Shown in pieces: positions 16,996 through 25,842 of a DNA stretch of 64,000 bases; position 1 is the stretch's first letter; each line of letters opens with the position of its first letter. The stretch is from Rhizobium herbae (GTDB lineage Bacteria > Pseudomonadota > Alphaproteobacteria > Rhizobiales > Rhizobiaceae): positions 62,001 through 126,000 of the forward strand of contig NZ_JAEUAO010000003.1 of the NCBI RefSeq assembly GCF_019511375.1. Direction: 5' to 3'. Both the position numbers and the translations under genes were made by a program. The notes below the pieces were generated by a model. It made no database searches. It was not told the origin of the DNA and saw only the letters and a list, made by a program, of their open reading frames with translations.

Positions 16996-19254
16996 GTGAC
17001 GTTCGACGATGCGATAGACGCCACTGGCGTTTTCAGGAGCGCAAGGATCTTTCGGCTCGGCACAGAGCTTGCCGTCCTTGTCTGGGACCTCCCCGCAGCC
17101 CTCCCCGCCGCCACAAGGTGCCTGTTGTCCATGGACCAGTCGCCGATACCGCTTGTCAGCATGATGCTTCCGCTTGCCAATGGACGCCAACGCATGTTCT
17201 GGGCGATGCGGCCAGGAAAGCAGCCGGCGACTGTGGGCATTTGCACCGAAGACGGCGACACGTTCGATACCATCGTAATGCAGCCTGCGCGCGCGCTAGC
17301 GCCTCTCGATGTGGAGGCCTTGTTCGCCAATCTTGCGCCAGAAGCCCGTATCAAATTCGTCAACAACCTACTGACTGTGTGGCGAAGCGCCTTCCGCATT
17401 GCCGGCGATCAGCTTTTCAGCATGGTGGTTGAAGACGCCCTTCACGCGCTCGTACCTGAACCGCAGGCCGCCAGCATCGTGTGCCCGGTAGCGCAAGGGT
17501 GCCACTTAATCGAGACGGCCATCAATCCGGATCTGGGCGAGATCACAGCGATCTATGCGATCGGGCCGGCTTCGATCACACGCATGGCCGTAAGGCCGGT
17601 TATCGGACGCAACGCGAAACACAGCCTGCACTCGTGTCATTTCATCGCGGAGGCGCCTTTCCCTTCCACTCCCTTTCTGATCGTCCTCGTGAGCAAGAAC
17701 GGCATCGCCATCCGCCAGGTTGTCGACGGCAAGCCTCGCCATCCCAGCCTCCAGAGGTGGTGGGACAAGAACCGTGCGGCGGAGGAACTGCGCGAAATGA
17801 TCGTCCGGCGACTCGCGACGTTGCCGCAAAGCGGAGCCGCCACGGCGATCGACCTCCAAGTCCGCGCACCACTGGCAACAAGCAGGATCGCCAAGTCGTC
17901 CATGCACCCGTCCGGGGAGGTCGATCTCGCCCTGGCGCTCGATGACGGTCTGCTGGCTGGCGGCTGGTTCCATGCGCCATCAACCGTGTTCGCCGGCATC
18001 GACTACGTCAAAGAGGACGGCACGGCGGTGCCGCTCGACGCAAACAGCTACGAATTTCCCGCGTGGGCGCAAGGCAAGGATGCGAAGAGCAAGACCGATG
18101 TGACCGGTTTCATTGCGTGGGTCCCGCTGGCGGAATCCCCCGGGCCGCTTCTGCAGCCACGATTTCAGATGCGCCTTGCCTCGGGAGCGGTGAGGCCTCT
18201 TGTACCGAAGCCACAGGCTTTCGAGCCGACTATACAACGAAACCACATCCTGCGCGCCGTGCCACCGCAACATGCCGTCGACCGCGCTTTCCGTACAATC
18301 CTTGCTCCCGCCTTGCAGGACGTAGAGCGGCGACTGGGCAAAGCGATAGAGGTCGACAGCACAAAGGACTACAGCCCGTCGGAAACCACACCCCTCGTTT
18401 CGATCGTCGTGCCCCTCTACAAGGTGCTTGATTTCCTGCGCTTCCAGTTGTCGGGAATGGCCACCGACCCGTGGCTCGTCGCCAATGCGGAGATCATCTT
18501 CGTCCTTGATTCACCGGAAATCCAGGATGAGACGGAGCACCTTCTGGGTGGCTTGCACCTGCTGCACGGGCTACCGATGAAGTTGGTGGTCATGAATCGC
18601 AACGGAGGCTATGCCCGTGCTTGCAATGCCGGCGCACGTTTTGCACGCGGCGCCATACTGGTGATGCTCAATTCGGATGTCGTGCCGTGCGCGCCAGGCT
18701 GGCTCCGGGTCCTGTCGCGTCAGTTGTTGGAAAGGCAGGACCTTGGGGCCATCGGACCGAAGCTGATTTTCGAAGACGGATCGCTGCAGCATGCCGGGCT
18801 CTACTTCGCCCGCGACCAGCGCGGGGTCTGGTTGAACCACCACTTCCACAAGGGGATGCCCGGCGACTACGCGCCGGCGCAACGCGCCCGCAACGTTCCT
18901 GGCGTCACCGGCGCTTGCCTCGTGACCCGCAGGAACACCTACGAGCGCGTTGGCGGTTACACCGAGGACTACGTGATCGGCGACTACGAGGACAGCGACC
19001 TGTGCCTCAAGATCCGCCGCCTTGGGCTCCAGATAGCCTATGAGCCGGCAGCGTGCCTCTATCATTTCGAGCGTCGCTCGATCCGCCGCAGCCAGGACTA
19101 CATGCGCGGCGTTGCGAGCCAATATAATTCATGGCTGCACACGCAGCGTTGGGAGGACGACATCACCGAACTGATGGCCAGCAGCCAGTTCGGTAGCGAC
19201 CCGGATCGCCCTTCGGCAGCGGGTAGAAACGTCGAGGAAAGGAACGCAGCATGA
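16996..19254 (+). CDS. wgeB: Glycosyltransferase with C-terminal GT2 domain, WgeB (ExpE2)
   Basis: A 752-residue protein. The C-terminal 300 residues (from about 465) form a GT2/GT-A transferase: VSIVVPLYK, the acceptor-like GGYARACNAG, the donor site VMLNSDVVP (NSD as DXD), and GDYEDSDLCLKIRRLG with the ED general base. The N-terminal 450 residues are unassigned and mostly beta-rich; around residue 315-345 a segment LLAGGWFHAPSTVFAGIDYV resembles modules in wgeE and wgeF. It should add a sugar to the galactoglucan repeat in the cytoplasm. The start is a GTG at 16996, with AGAAGGA upstream. It overlaps wgeC by 4 bp. Confidence 0.78.
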   Translation: MTFDDAIDATGVFRSARIFRLGTELAVLVWDLPAALPAATRCLLSMDQSPIPLVSMMLPLANGRQRMFWAMRPGKQPATVGICTEDGDTFDTIVMQPARALAPLDVEALFANLAPEARIKFVNNLLTVWRSAFRIAGDQLFSMVVEDALHALVPEPQAASIVCPVAQGCHLIETAINPDLGEITAIYAIGPASITRMAVRPVIGRNAKHSLHSCHFIAEAPFPSTPFLIVLVSKNGIAIRQVVDGKPRHPSLQRWWDKNRAAEELREMIVRRLATLPQSGAATAIDLQVRAPLATSRIAKSSMHPSGEVDLALALDDGLLAGGWFHAPSTVFAGIDYVKEDGTAVPLDANSYEFPAWAQGKDAKSKTDVTGFIAWVPLAESPGPLLQPRFQMRLASGAVRPLVPKPQAFEPTIQRNHILRAVPPQHAVDRAFRTILAPALQDVERRLGKAIEVDSTKDYSPSETTPLVSIVVPLYKVLDFLRFQLSGMATDPWLVANAEIIFVLDSPEIQDETEHLLGGLHLLHGLPMKLVVMNRNGGYARACNAGARFARGAILVMLNSDVVPCAPGWLRVLSRQLLERQDLGAIGPKLIFEDGSLQHAGLYFARDQRGVWLNHHFHKGMPGDYAPAQRARNVPGVTGACLVTRRNTYERVGGYTEDYVIGDYEDSDLCLKIRRLGLQIAYEPAACLYHFERRSIRRSQDYMRGVASQYNSWLHTQRWEDDITELMASSQFGSDPDRPSAAGRNVEERNAA

Positions 19255-20093
19255 CGCAAGCGGCACTCATGCAGCCCCCCGCGCCGCCCCCCCGGCTGAT
19301 CGATGAGGACCGTGTTCGGTGGTTGATCGAATCCGTTCGGGGCAATCGTTTTCTGCCGCAACCGGATTCGACCAATGTCTTCGTGGGAGACGGTGATTTT
19401 CGCGCGATAGGAGCGGAGTTTCTCGGTCACTTTATTCGCATCGGCGGCCTGCGCGAAGACAGCCGCGTGCTCGACATTGGTTGTGGCATTGGCCGGATGG
19501 CCGTGCCGCTCACGCAGTATCTCGACCCCCAAGCGAGCCGCTACGACGGCATCGATCCAGTTGAGGGCGGCATTGGCTGGTGTCAGCGGACGATCACGCC
19601 CGCTTACCCCAATTTCGCCTTCCAGCGACTGGACGTCGCGCACGAACTCTACAATCCGAGCGGCAAGATCAGCGGGAAGGCCTTGGCCCTGCCCTTTCCG
19701 GATTCCCATTTCGACTTCGTCATAATGACGTCCGTAGTCACTCATCTGCCGCCTGCGGAGGTGCTTGTCTACCTCTCGGAGGTCCGCAGAGTCCTGTCAC
19801 CCCGGGGCCGCCTGTTCATGACTGCGTTCGTCATCGACGGGATCGCTGCGGCAAACGAAAACAGGCGGCGCGATCCGCGTCTCGCGTTCCACCGCTATGG
19901 CGAAAGCCCATTCTGGTTCGTACCAAACCAGCCACCGCTTGCCGCGATCGGCTTCGAAGACGGCTTTCTGGACAAAGCGCTCGAACGGGCTGGCCTCTCA
20001 GTCGCTCTGAAATCGCTTGGCCACTGGCGCGGTACCGATGCCGGGCACCATCAGGACTTCATCGTGGCCAAGCGTCGGGGAAATGGGCGATGA
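19251..20093 (+). CDS. wgeC: SAM-dependent methyltransferase-like protein, WgeC (ExpE3)
   Basis: A 280-residue class I methyltransferase. Motif I is VLDIGCGIGRMAVPL (about residue 72), motif II follows as YDGIDPVEGGI, and FDFVIMTSVVTHLPP is the post-I region with the usual D. It probably methylates a sugar or acts as a cap or modifier during galactoglucan synthesis; the true substrate is not evident. It is embedded between two glycosyltransferase genes with ATGA overlaps on both sides, so it is part of one translationally coupled wge operon. Confidence 0.75.
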   Translation: MTQAALMQPPAPPPRLIDEDRVRWLIESVRGNRFLPQPDSTNVFVGDGDFRAIGAEFLGHFIRIGGLREDSRVLDIGCGIGRMAVPLTQYLDPQASRYDGIDPVEGGIGWCQRTITPAYPNFAFQRLDVAHELYNPSGKISGKALALPFPDSHFDFVIMTSVVTHLPPAEVLVYLSEVRRVLSPRGRLFMTAFVIDGIAAANENRRRDPRLAFHRYGESPFWFVPNQPPLAAIGFEDGFLDKALERAGLSVALKSLGHWRGTDAGHHQDFIVAKRRGNGR

Positions 20094-21340
20094 GCAAGCG
20101 CATTCTGGTGGCCGCCCACAACCATCCGTCCCTCCACCCGGGAGGAACGGAGATCTTCGCTCATGACTTGTTTCGTGCCTACCAGCGCGCAGGACACGAG
20201 GCCTTGTTTCTCGGTGCCACGAACCAGATCCATCGCGAGGCCAGGCCGGGCACGAGCTTTCAGGGCATCGGTCCGGCAGGAGACGAGGTCCTGCTGTGGT
20301 CGGGGCACTTCGACCGCTTCTTCATGAGCCAGATCGACCTTTACGGCGTGGTGCCGGATATAGCGGAGTTGCTGCGCGATTTCCGACCGGATGTGGTCCA
20401 CCTCCACCACCTGCTGCTGCTTGGCGCCGAGTTCCCGCACATTGTCCGCCGCACCCTGCCGGACTGCCAGATCGTCATGACGCTCCATGACTACTACCCC
20501 ATCTGCCATCACGACGGCCTGATGGTGCGCACCGGCAGCAAGGAGCTTTGTCACCAAGCAAGCCCGGACCGCTGCCATGGCTGCTTCAAGGACATTCCGC
20601 TCGATCGCTTTGCCTTGCGCGAACGCCACCTGAAGGCCCTGCTAAGCACCGTCGACCACTTCGTCGCGCCAAGTGCCTTTTTGCGAGAGCGCTTCGTGCA
20701 ATGGGGGCTGGACGAAGATGCGATCAGCGTCATTCCCAATGGTATCCCCATCCGAAATGCTGGCGCGCGAAGGGAGCTGCTCGATGGCGGGCGGCCCGTC
20801 TTCGGATATTTCGGAAATCTCAACCCCTGGAAAGGGGTGACTATATTGCTCGACGCTGCGCGCCAGCTACTGGCCGATGGCCTGGAATTCGAGCTTCGCG
20901 TCCATGGCGGCGCGCCCTTCCAGAGTCAGGCTTTTGTCGACGAGATCGATCGCCGCTTCGCAGAAACGGCAACATCTGTGCAGCCCCGCGGCCCCTATCG
21001 GCGCGAAGATATAGGTGATCTGGTGGCCTCGGTCGACTGCACCATCGTTCCTTCCGTCTGGTGGGAGAACGCGCCGCTGGTCATTCAGGAAGCCCAGGCT
21101 CAGGGCCGGCCGGTCATTGCCAGCAACATCGGGGGAATGGCTGAAATGGTCGAGCACGGTGTCACCGGCCTAACTGTTCCACCAAACGATGCACGAGCGC
21201 TCGCCGCCGCGATGCGTAGCATATTGGAAGCGCCCGACCTGCTGCGCCAGTTCTCCAAAAACGCGCGCAAACCCGACGACATCGACACGACCGCCCGCCG
21301 CTATCTCAAGCAGATCGAACCCGCGCAGGTTCAGGCATAG
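20090..21340 (+). CDS. wgeD: GT4 glycosyltransferase, WgeD (ExpE4)
   Basis: A 416-residue GT-B transferase with HPGGTEIFAHDLFRAYQRAGH at the N-terminus, DVVHLHHLL near 105, PNGIP, YFGNLNPWKGV (about 245) and the C-terminal donor site VWWENAPLVIQEAQAQGRPVIA. It shares a distinctive Cys-rich segment (CHQASPDRCHGCF) with its paralogue wgeG (CEAASPAACHGCF), which is absent from wgcA. The start ATG at 20090 overlaps the wgeC stop; the longer upstream frame overlaps wgeC entirely and is not used. Nine bases separate it from wgeE. Confidence 0.78.
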   Translation: MSKRILVAAHNHPSLHPGGTEIFAHDLFRAYQRAGHEALFLGATNQIHREARPGTSFQGIGPAGDEVLLWSGHFDRFFMSQIDLYGVVPDIAELLRDFRPDVVHLHHLLLLGAEFPHIVRRTLPDCQIVMTLHDYYPICHHDGLMVRTGSKELCHQASPDRCHGCFKDIPLDRFALRERHLKALLSTVDHFVAPSAFLRERFVQWGLDEDAISVIPNGIPIRNAGARRELLDGGRPVFGYFGNLNPWKGVTILLDAARQLLADGLEFELRVHGGAPFQSQAFVDEIDRRFAETATSVQPRGPYRREDIGDLVASVDCTIVPSVWWENAPLVIQEAQAQGRPVIASNIGGMAEMVEHGVTGLTVPPNDARALAAAMRSILEAPDLLRQFSKNARKPDDIDTTARRYLKQIEPAQVQA

Positions 21341-21349
21341 GAGAACACC

Positions 21350-22087
21350 ATGGCTAATCCCGCTGAAAGACCGGATGCCGCATCCGAACAGGACAATGCC
21401 AAGCCGATGAACGGCCGGGTGGATGCCATCGACATGGGTCGGATCTTCGGCTGGGCATTCGACCCGATGGCGCCGGATCAGCGGCTGACCATCCGTGTGC
21501 TTCTGGATTCAAAGGTGATTGCCGAGGCGGTTGCCGATCGCAATCGTCCCGACTTGCGGCGCAACGGTATCGGCGATGGCAAGCACGCATTTGAAATCGC
21601 CCTGCCCGAACCCGTCCAGTCGCGGGCGAGCGATCTAGTCGTCGTGGCGCGAAATGGAAGTGGTTCCGAGCAAGCCTTGCGCGTTCCACAGCCAGATGAG
21701 CAGGCGGCCGAAGCTCTTATCGCCGCGCCGCTGACGAAAGTGCTGGACAAGCTCGACGTATTGATGGCAGCGCAGCGGCAGTTGCAGGTCTCACAGCGCT
21801 CGGTGCAGCGCACGTCACAAATCGATGCCGACAAGTCCGAGACCGAGACCATCGGACTGACCAGTATCAGCGACGCGGTCGACAGCCTCAGGGTGGATAT
21901 CAGCCAAAGGCTCAATGATCTCGATGTCCATCTGATGCGGCTGGATGGGGTGGTGGCAGGAATGGAGAAGAGCATGAATTCCTTGCAGAAACGTGCGAAC
22001 GGCGAGTTGAAGCCGCTGCTGCTGCTGCTGTTCGTTCTTGTGGGATTTACCGCGGGCGCAGGCCTTGCGCTGATTGCCAGGATCTGA
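21350..22087 (+). CDS. wgeE: Tail-anchored membrane protein, WgeE (ExpE5)
   Basis: A 245-residue protein. Residues about 20-105 form a small beta-module (GRVDAIDMGRIFGWAFDP, then DRNRPDLRRNG and KHAFEIALP), residues 125-215 are a coiled-coil-like polar stretch, and a single C-terminal transmembrane helix (about 222-243, LLLLLFVLVGFTAGAGLALIA) anchors it to the membrane with most of the protein in the cytoplasm. The module resembles segments of wgeF and wgeB. It is probably a scaffold or chain-length/export partner; no enzyme motif is visible. GGAG precedes the ATG; the stop overlaps the wgeF start. Confidence 0.72.
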   Translation: MANPAERPDAASEQDNAKPMNGRVDAIDMGRIFGWAFDPMAPDQRLTIRVLLDSKVIAEAVADRNRPDLRRNGIGDGKHAFEIALPEPVQSRASDLVVVARNGSGSEQALRVPQPDEQAAEALIAAPLTKVLDKLDVLMAAQRQLQVSQRSVQRTSQIDADKSETETIGLTSISDAVDSLRVDISQRLNDLDVHLMRLDGVVAGMEKSMNSLQKRANGELKPLLLLLFVLVGFTAGAGLALIARI

Positions 22088-24342
22088 TGCAGGAAGGTTA
22101 CGCCGTGCTGGTTACAGAACAATCCTCCCCGGTTATCGGCCCCGCAGCAGGCAAGCAAAGGGCGAGCAGGGCGATGCGCTCTGGAAGGGTTCTGGGCTGC
22201 CGCGTTGACGAGACAACTTTGCTGATCATCGGCCTCGGTCGTGTCATGGCCGGCGAAGTGGTGGTCGGCGTCGACGGGGATCAAGCGGGCACGCGACGCG
22301 CGTTTGTCTCGCAATGGCGACTGGCCGCGCCCTCACCACGGGCCAAGCACGGCTTCGCGGCACTCCTGCCGACAGGGGCCACGGACCGGGGCATGACCAC
22401 GATACGGTTCGGTGAGGATGAGACGGGCGCAGGCTACATCTTTGCGCCCCGACTTGCCTCTGCGGAGGAAGCAGCCGCGCTCGTGACCGAGTCCGCAGGA
22501 TCTCAGTCGGCCGCGGTCATTGACCGTCTCGTGGACGTTCTGATGGTCGGCAACGTTAATCGTCGCAGGCTTCTGACCATCACGACCCTTTTGCAGGCTG
22601 CCGACGCAAGTGATGGTTTCGTCGAGTTGATCGGTGAAAGCCATGACCGCACGACGTTCCTGCAGGGCTGGAGCCGCAGCATGGTGCCCGGACCTTGTCG
22701 GGTGTCCTTGGTAGGCAACGCGAGACCGGTGGTCGAGGAGTGCGGCATCGCGGTTTTTCCCCGCCCGGACGCTCCCGATAGCGCCTCAGGTTTTGTTGGT
22801 CTGCTCGAGGCCAATCAGGCTGGCCGCGCTCTCGACATTGAAGGCCTGGTCTATCGAGGGCGCGCCGGCTGGAGGTATGCCGCGGTCCACCCGCGAAGGC
22901 GCATCGCCGGACCGCTGGAAACGCCCGAACACATCCGGTCGCTCCTGCTGCGCTCACACGGCGCGCCAGACGTGCTCATGTCCCTGCGAGCGGCCGCCAA
23001 CAGCTTTGACGGCAAAGAAACCGTCTCCAGCCTGCCTTATCCCGTCCGGATGGGGACAGACCACACCTTTGAGGCCGATGGAGGAAATCTCCTCGTCTCC
23101 GGCTGGCTTTACGACCCCGACGACCACGTTGCCGCGGTAAGACTGCGTCGAGGCGGTGCTGGTACTCGTGTCGACGAACGCTGGACGCGGCTCGATCGTC
23201 CCGATGTCGCGGACAGTTTCAACGACCAGCAGCACTTGGTGTCGAGCCTGCGGAGCGAACAGCATGCGCACGGCTTCATCTGCCACGCCAGATTGCCCAG
23301 CGAAGATTCTGGTGCCCCTCTCTACTTCGAACTGACGCTGCGCGATTCCCGCCGTGCATTTTTGCCGGTGAAACCAACGCGGGTTTCGGCGCGCCTGGCG
23401 GCATTGCGCCACATCGGCTCCATCGATCCCGCCGACTGTGCGTTGCCGGCGATCATCGATACACAAATTGTCCCATTCCTCAGCGAAACCGGAAGGTCGG
23501 CGCCGGTCATTGACGCGATCCTGGATACTGAACCCTTCGATCAGGAAAGCAGCCCGCCGATCGTCATTGGCACCGGGGAGACGGAGGAGCACATTTCCCC
23601 GCTGCTGGCCTTGCTTGCGCTCGATCCGGAGACCCGGCGCGCGCCGATCGTGATTGTCATGCCTGCCGAGCGCTATCGCAGGCAGGCTGCCCGCCTCGGT
23701 GAACTCGCGCGCTTCTATCGGCTTTCGGTCAGGCTGGTTTCGGCGAAGGGTACGGCCGACTGCTACGACGTGCTGAAAGCCGGCACGCAAGCACTTTCCT
23801 GTGAAACTGTCGTGTCGCTTTCCGCCTCACTGATCCCGCAGGGGCCGGGTTGGTACGGCAAGCTCGTGGCCACGAGCGCGACCCTGAAAGGAAGCATCAT
23901 CTCGCCCGTCCAAGCTTACGAGGACCATTCCATTCGCTGGGCGGGAAACTGGATCGACGAAGACAACCGCGACCAACCCGTCGTGGGCCGCTATACTGGA
24001 TATCCGCTCAAGGCAGTTGCCGACATGACGCTGACCCGTATCGCGGCAGCCTCGCTCGAGTGCTGCGTCATGCCCCGCGACGCCCTGTTGCGCGCGGGCG
24101 GCTTTTCCGGCGGCTATCTGGGCACGCAGGAAAAGGGCCTGGATCTCGGCCTCCGCCTCAGCCGGTCCGGCATCGACTCCTACTTGCTGCCATCGGTGCA
24201 GATGTGGGGCTGCGACGACGCATGCGACCGTGACGGTCCGGCGATGGCGGCTCTTGTGGAGGAGATCGATCGAAAGATCTTCAAGAGCCAATGGACGCCT
24301 GTCCTCGCGACGGAACAGCACTCAGAAGAGAGGCCCGCATGA
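22087..24342 (+). CDS. wgeF: Large protein with a GT2-like but catalytically degenerate C-terminus, WgeF (ExpE6)
   Basis: A 751-residue soluble protein of three parts. The N-terminal 300 residues are unassigned. About residues 318-415 carry a module (LLVSGWLYDPDDHVAAVRLR, LDRPDVADSF, HGFICHARLP) like that in wgeE. The C-terminal 300 residues follow the layout of a GT2 domain: VVSLSASLIPQGPGWYGKLV aligns with the donor region VMLNSDVVPCAPGWLRVL of wgeB, but the NSD motif is replaced by SAS. It is probably a non-catalytic partner of the glycosyltransferases. It starts at ATG 22087, overlapping wgeE by 1 bp and wgeG by 4 bp. Confidence 0.7.
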   Translation: MQEGYAVLVTEQSSPVIGPAAGKQRASRAMRSGRVLGCRVDETTLLIIGLGRVMAGEVVVGVDGDQAGTRRAFVSQWRLAAPSPRAKHGFAALLPTGATDRGMTTIRFGEDETGAGYIFAPRLASAEEAAALVTESAGSQSAAVIDRLVDVLMVGNVNRRRLLTITTLLQAADASDGFVELIGESHDRTTFLQGWSRSMVPGPCRVSLVGNARPVVEECGIAVFPRPDAPDSASGFVGLLEANQAGRALDIEGLVYRGRAGWRYAAVHPRRRIAGPLETPEHIRSLLLRSHGAPDVLMSLRAAANSFDGKETVSSLPYPVRMGTDHTFEADGGNLLVSGWLYDPDDHVAAVRLRRGGAGTRVDERWTRLDRPDVADSFNDQQHLVSSLRSEQHAHGFICHARLPSEDSGAPLYFELTLRDSRRAFLPVKPTRVSARLAALRHIGSIDPADCALPAIIDTQIVPFLSETGRSAPVIDAILDTEPFDQESSPPIVIGTGETEEHISPLLALLALDPETRRAPIVIVMPAERYRRQAARLGELARFYRLSVRLVSAKGTADCYDVLKAGTQALSCETVVSLSASLIPQGPGWYGKLVATSATLKGSIISPVQAYEDHSIRWAGNWIDEDNRDQPVVGRYTGYPLKAVADMTLTRIAAASLECCVMPRDALLRAGGFSGGYLGTQEKGLDLGLRLSRSGIDSYLLPSVQMWGCDDACDRDGPAMAALVEEIDRKIFKSQWTPVLATEQHSEERPA

Positions 24343-25658
24343 ACGAGAAGCTTCGCGTCCTTGTCGTCTCGCATGCCCACCCGACAATCTCGCTCGGCGG
24401 AGCGGAAATCGCGTCTCACAACCTGCATCTTGGCTTGAAGGCATTACCGAACGTGGAATCGGCTTACCTGGCCCGGGTCGGCCATCCAGTACCACGGCAC
24501 GCCGCCTCCGCGCTGATGAGCCTTCGCCTTGCCGAAGACGAGCTACTGTTCCACACGGACGACTACGACCACTTCCTTTTGTCCAACGGCGACACACAGG
24601 CGATCAGTCGGGACCTGTTGCGTTTCGCGCGCGATCTCAGGCCCCATGTCGTGCATTTCCATCATGTTCTCGGCATCGGCCTCGAAGCGCTCTACGCCCT
24701 TAGAGAAGCATTTCCGCACGCAGCCATACTCGTCACTTTCCACGAATATCTGGCGATCTGCCACAATCACGGGCAAATGGTGAAACGGCCTTCCGGCCAG
24801 CTCTGCGAAGCAGCCTCCCCCGCCGCCTGCCACGGCTGCTTTCCAGAAATCCCCGTCTCGCGCTTCTTCAAGCGGGAGATGTTTGCGCGCGGGATGCTTG
24901 GCCTTGCAGACGCCTTCGTCTCCCCGAGCCGCTTTCTGGCCGAGCGCTATGTCAAATGGGGCATTGAAGAGGACAAGTTCCGCGTCATCGAAAACGGGAT
25001 CACCATGGAAGCAGCTGTGCCCCCGCGAGAGTTGCAAGGTCCCAACCCGCGCCGCAACCGCTTTGCCTATTTCGGCCAGATGACCCCGTTCAAGGGGGTC
25101 GATGTCCTGATCGACGCTGTTTCGCGCATCCCGAAGGAGATATGGGGTGAAGACTCCTGCTTGATGATCTTCGGCGGCAACCTCGAGCGACAGCCGATCG
25201 AATTCCAGGAACGGATGAAGAAGCTCATCGCCGACGCCGGCGACCGCGTCCGATTCTACGGCGCCTACCAGAATGCGGACATGCCACGCCTGATGCGTTC
25301 GGTCGACTGGGTGGTTTTGCCGTCCGTCTGGTGGGAAAACTCGCCCGTCGTAATCCAGGAGGCCCTGCTCCATGGCAGGCCGATGATCTGCTCCGACATC
25401 GGCGGGATGGCCGAGAAGGTGCGTGACGGAAAGGACGGCCTGCACTTCCGCGCAGGCAGCAGTCAGGATCTTGCTGACCGTATCGTCGAAGTATTGGGTG
25501 ACACCCAAATCTGGGAGCGGCTACGCGTCTCCATGCGACAACCCGCCGACCGCCTCGGCTGCGCGCGCGAACACCTCAAGCTCTATCGCGCGCTGCTGCG
25601 GCGGAAACTCGATGCCGCCATGGCCGAGAGCCCGGTGCGTGTCTCGCACTCGCTTTAA
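24339..25658 (+). CDS. wgeG: GT4 glycosyltransferase, WgeG (ExpE7)
   Basis: A 439-residue GT-B transferase, paralogous to wgeD. Landmarks are SHAHPTISLGGAEIASHNLH at the N-terminus, HVVHFHHVLG (about 105), the Cys-rich CEAASPAACHGCF, VIENGI, FAYFGQMTPFKGVDVL (about 243), and VWWENSPVVIQEALLHGRP at the donor site. ATGA overlap with wgeF. It is the last gene of the locus here; S. meliloti has wgeH next, but the 184 bp after this stop contain no gene and the following operon is unrelated and on the other strand. A small GGCCGG/CCGGCC inverted repeat near 25735-25755 could end transcription. Confidence 0.78.
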   Translation: MNEKLRVLVVSHAHPTISLGGAEIASHNLHLGLKALPNVESAYLARVGHPVPRHAASALMSLRLAEDELLFHTDDYDHFLLSNGDTQAISRDLLRFARDLRPHVVHFHHVLGIGLEALYALREAFPHAAILVTFHEYLAICHNHGQMVKRPSGQLCEAASPAACHGCFPEIPVSRFFKREMFARGMLGLADAFVSPSRFLAERYVKWGIEEDKFRVIENGITMEAAVPPRELQGPNPRRNRFAYFGQMTPFKGVDVLIDAVSRIPKEIWGEDSCLMIFGGNLERQPIEFQERMKKLIADAGDRVRFYGAYQNADMPRLMRSVDWVVLPSVWWENSPVVIQEALLHGRPMICSDIGGMAEKVRDGKDGLHFRAGSSQDLADRIVEVLGDTQIWERLRVSMRQPADRLGCAREHLKLYRALLRRKLDAAMAESPVRVSHSL

Positions 25659-25842
25659 CGACGCTCGTCTTGACGAACGCTTGGCCAGCTTGACACAATT
25701 GTGTTTCGGAAAATCCTTCGTCATTGCGACGCAAGGCCGGCGCCAAGCCCGGCCGACGAGACTGGCGCAGACGTACAATCGCAGTTGCGGCATCCTCTTG
25801 AACACCCTCTCCGTTCTTTTCTCGTGAACGCGATCGAGCTTG

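Noticed and set aside
16137..17399. 420-residue minus-strand frame across the RTX gene
   Set aside because: It is antisense to wgeA and the 5' part of wgeB; its length comes from the repeated GGxGxD codons and its composition (rich in V, A, I and S in repeats) is a shadow.
19580..20089. Upstream extension of the wgeD frame
   Set aside because: The extra residues overlap wgeC and are arginine/serine-rich; the ATGA overlap at 20090 with the family-typical HPGGTE N-terminus gives the right start.
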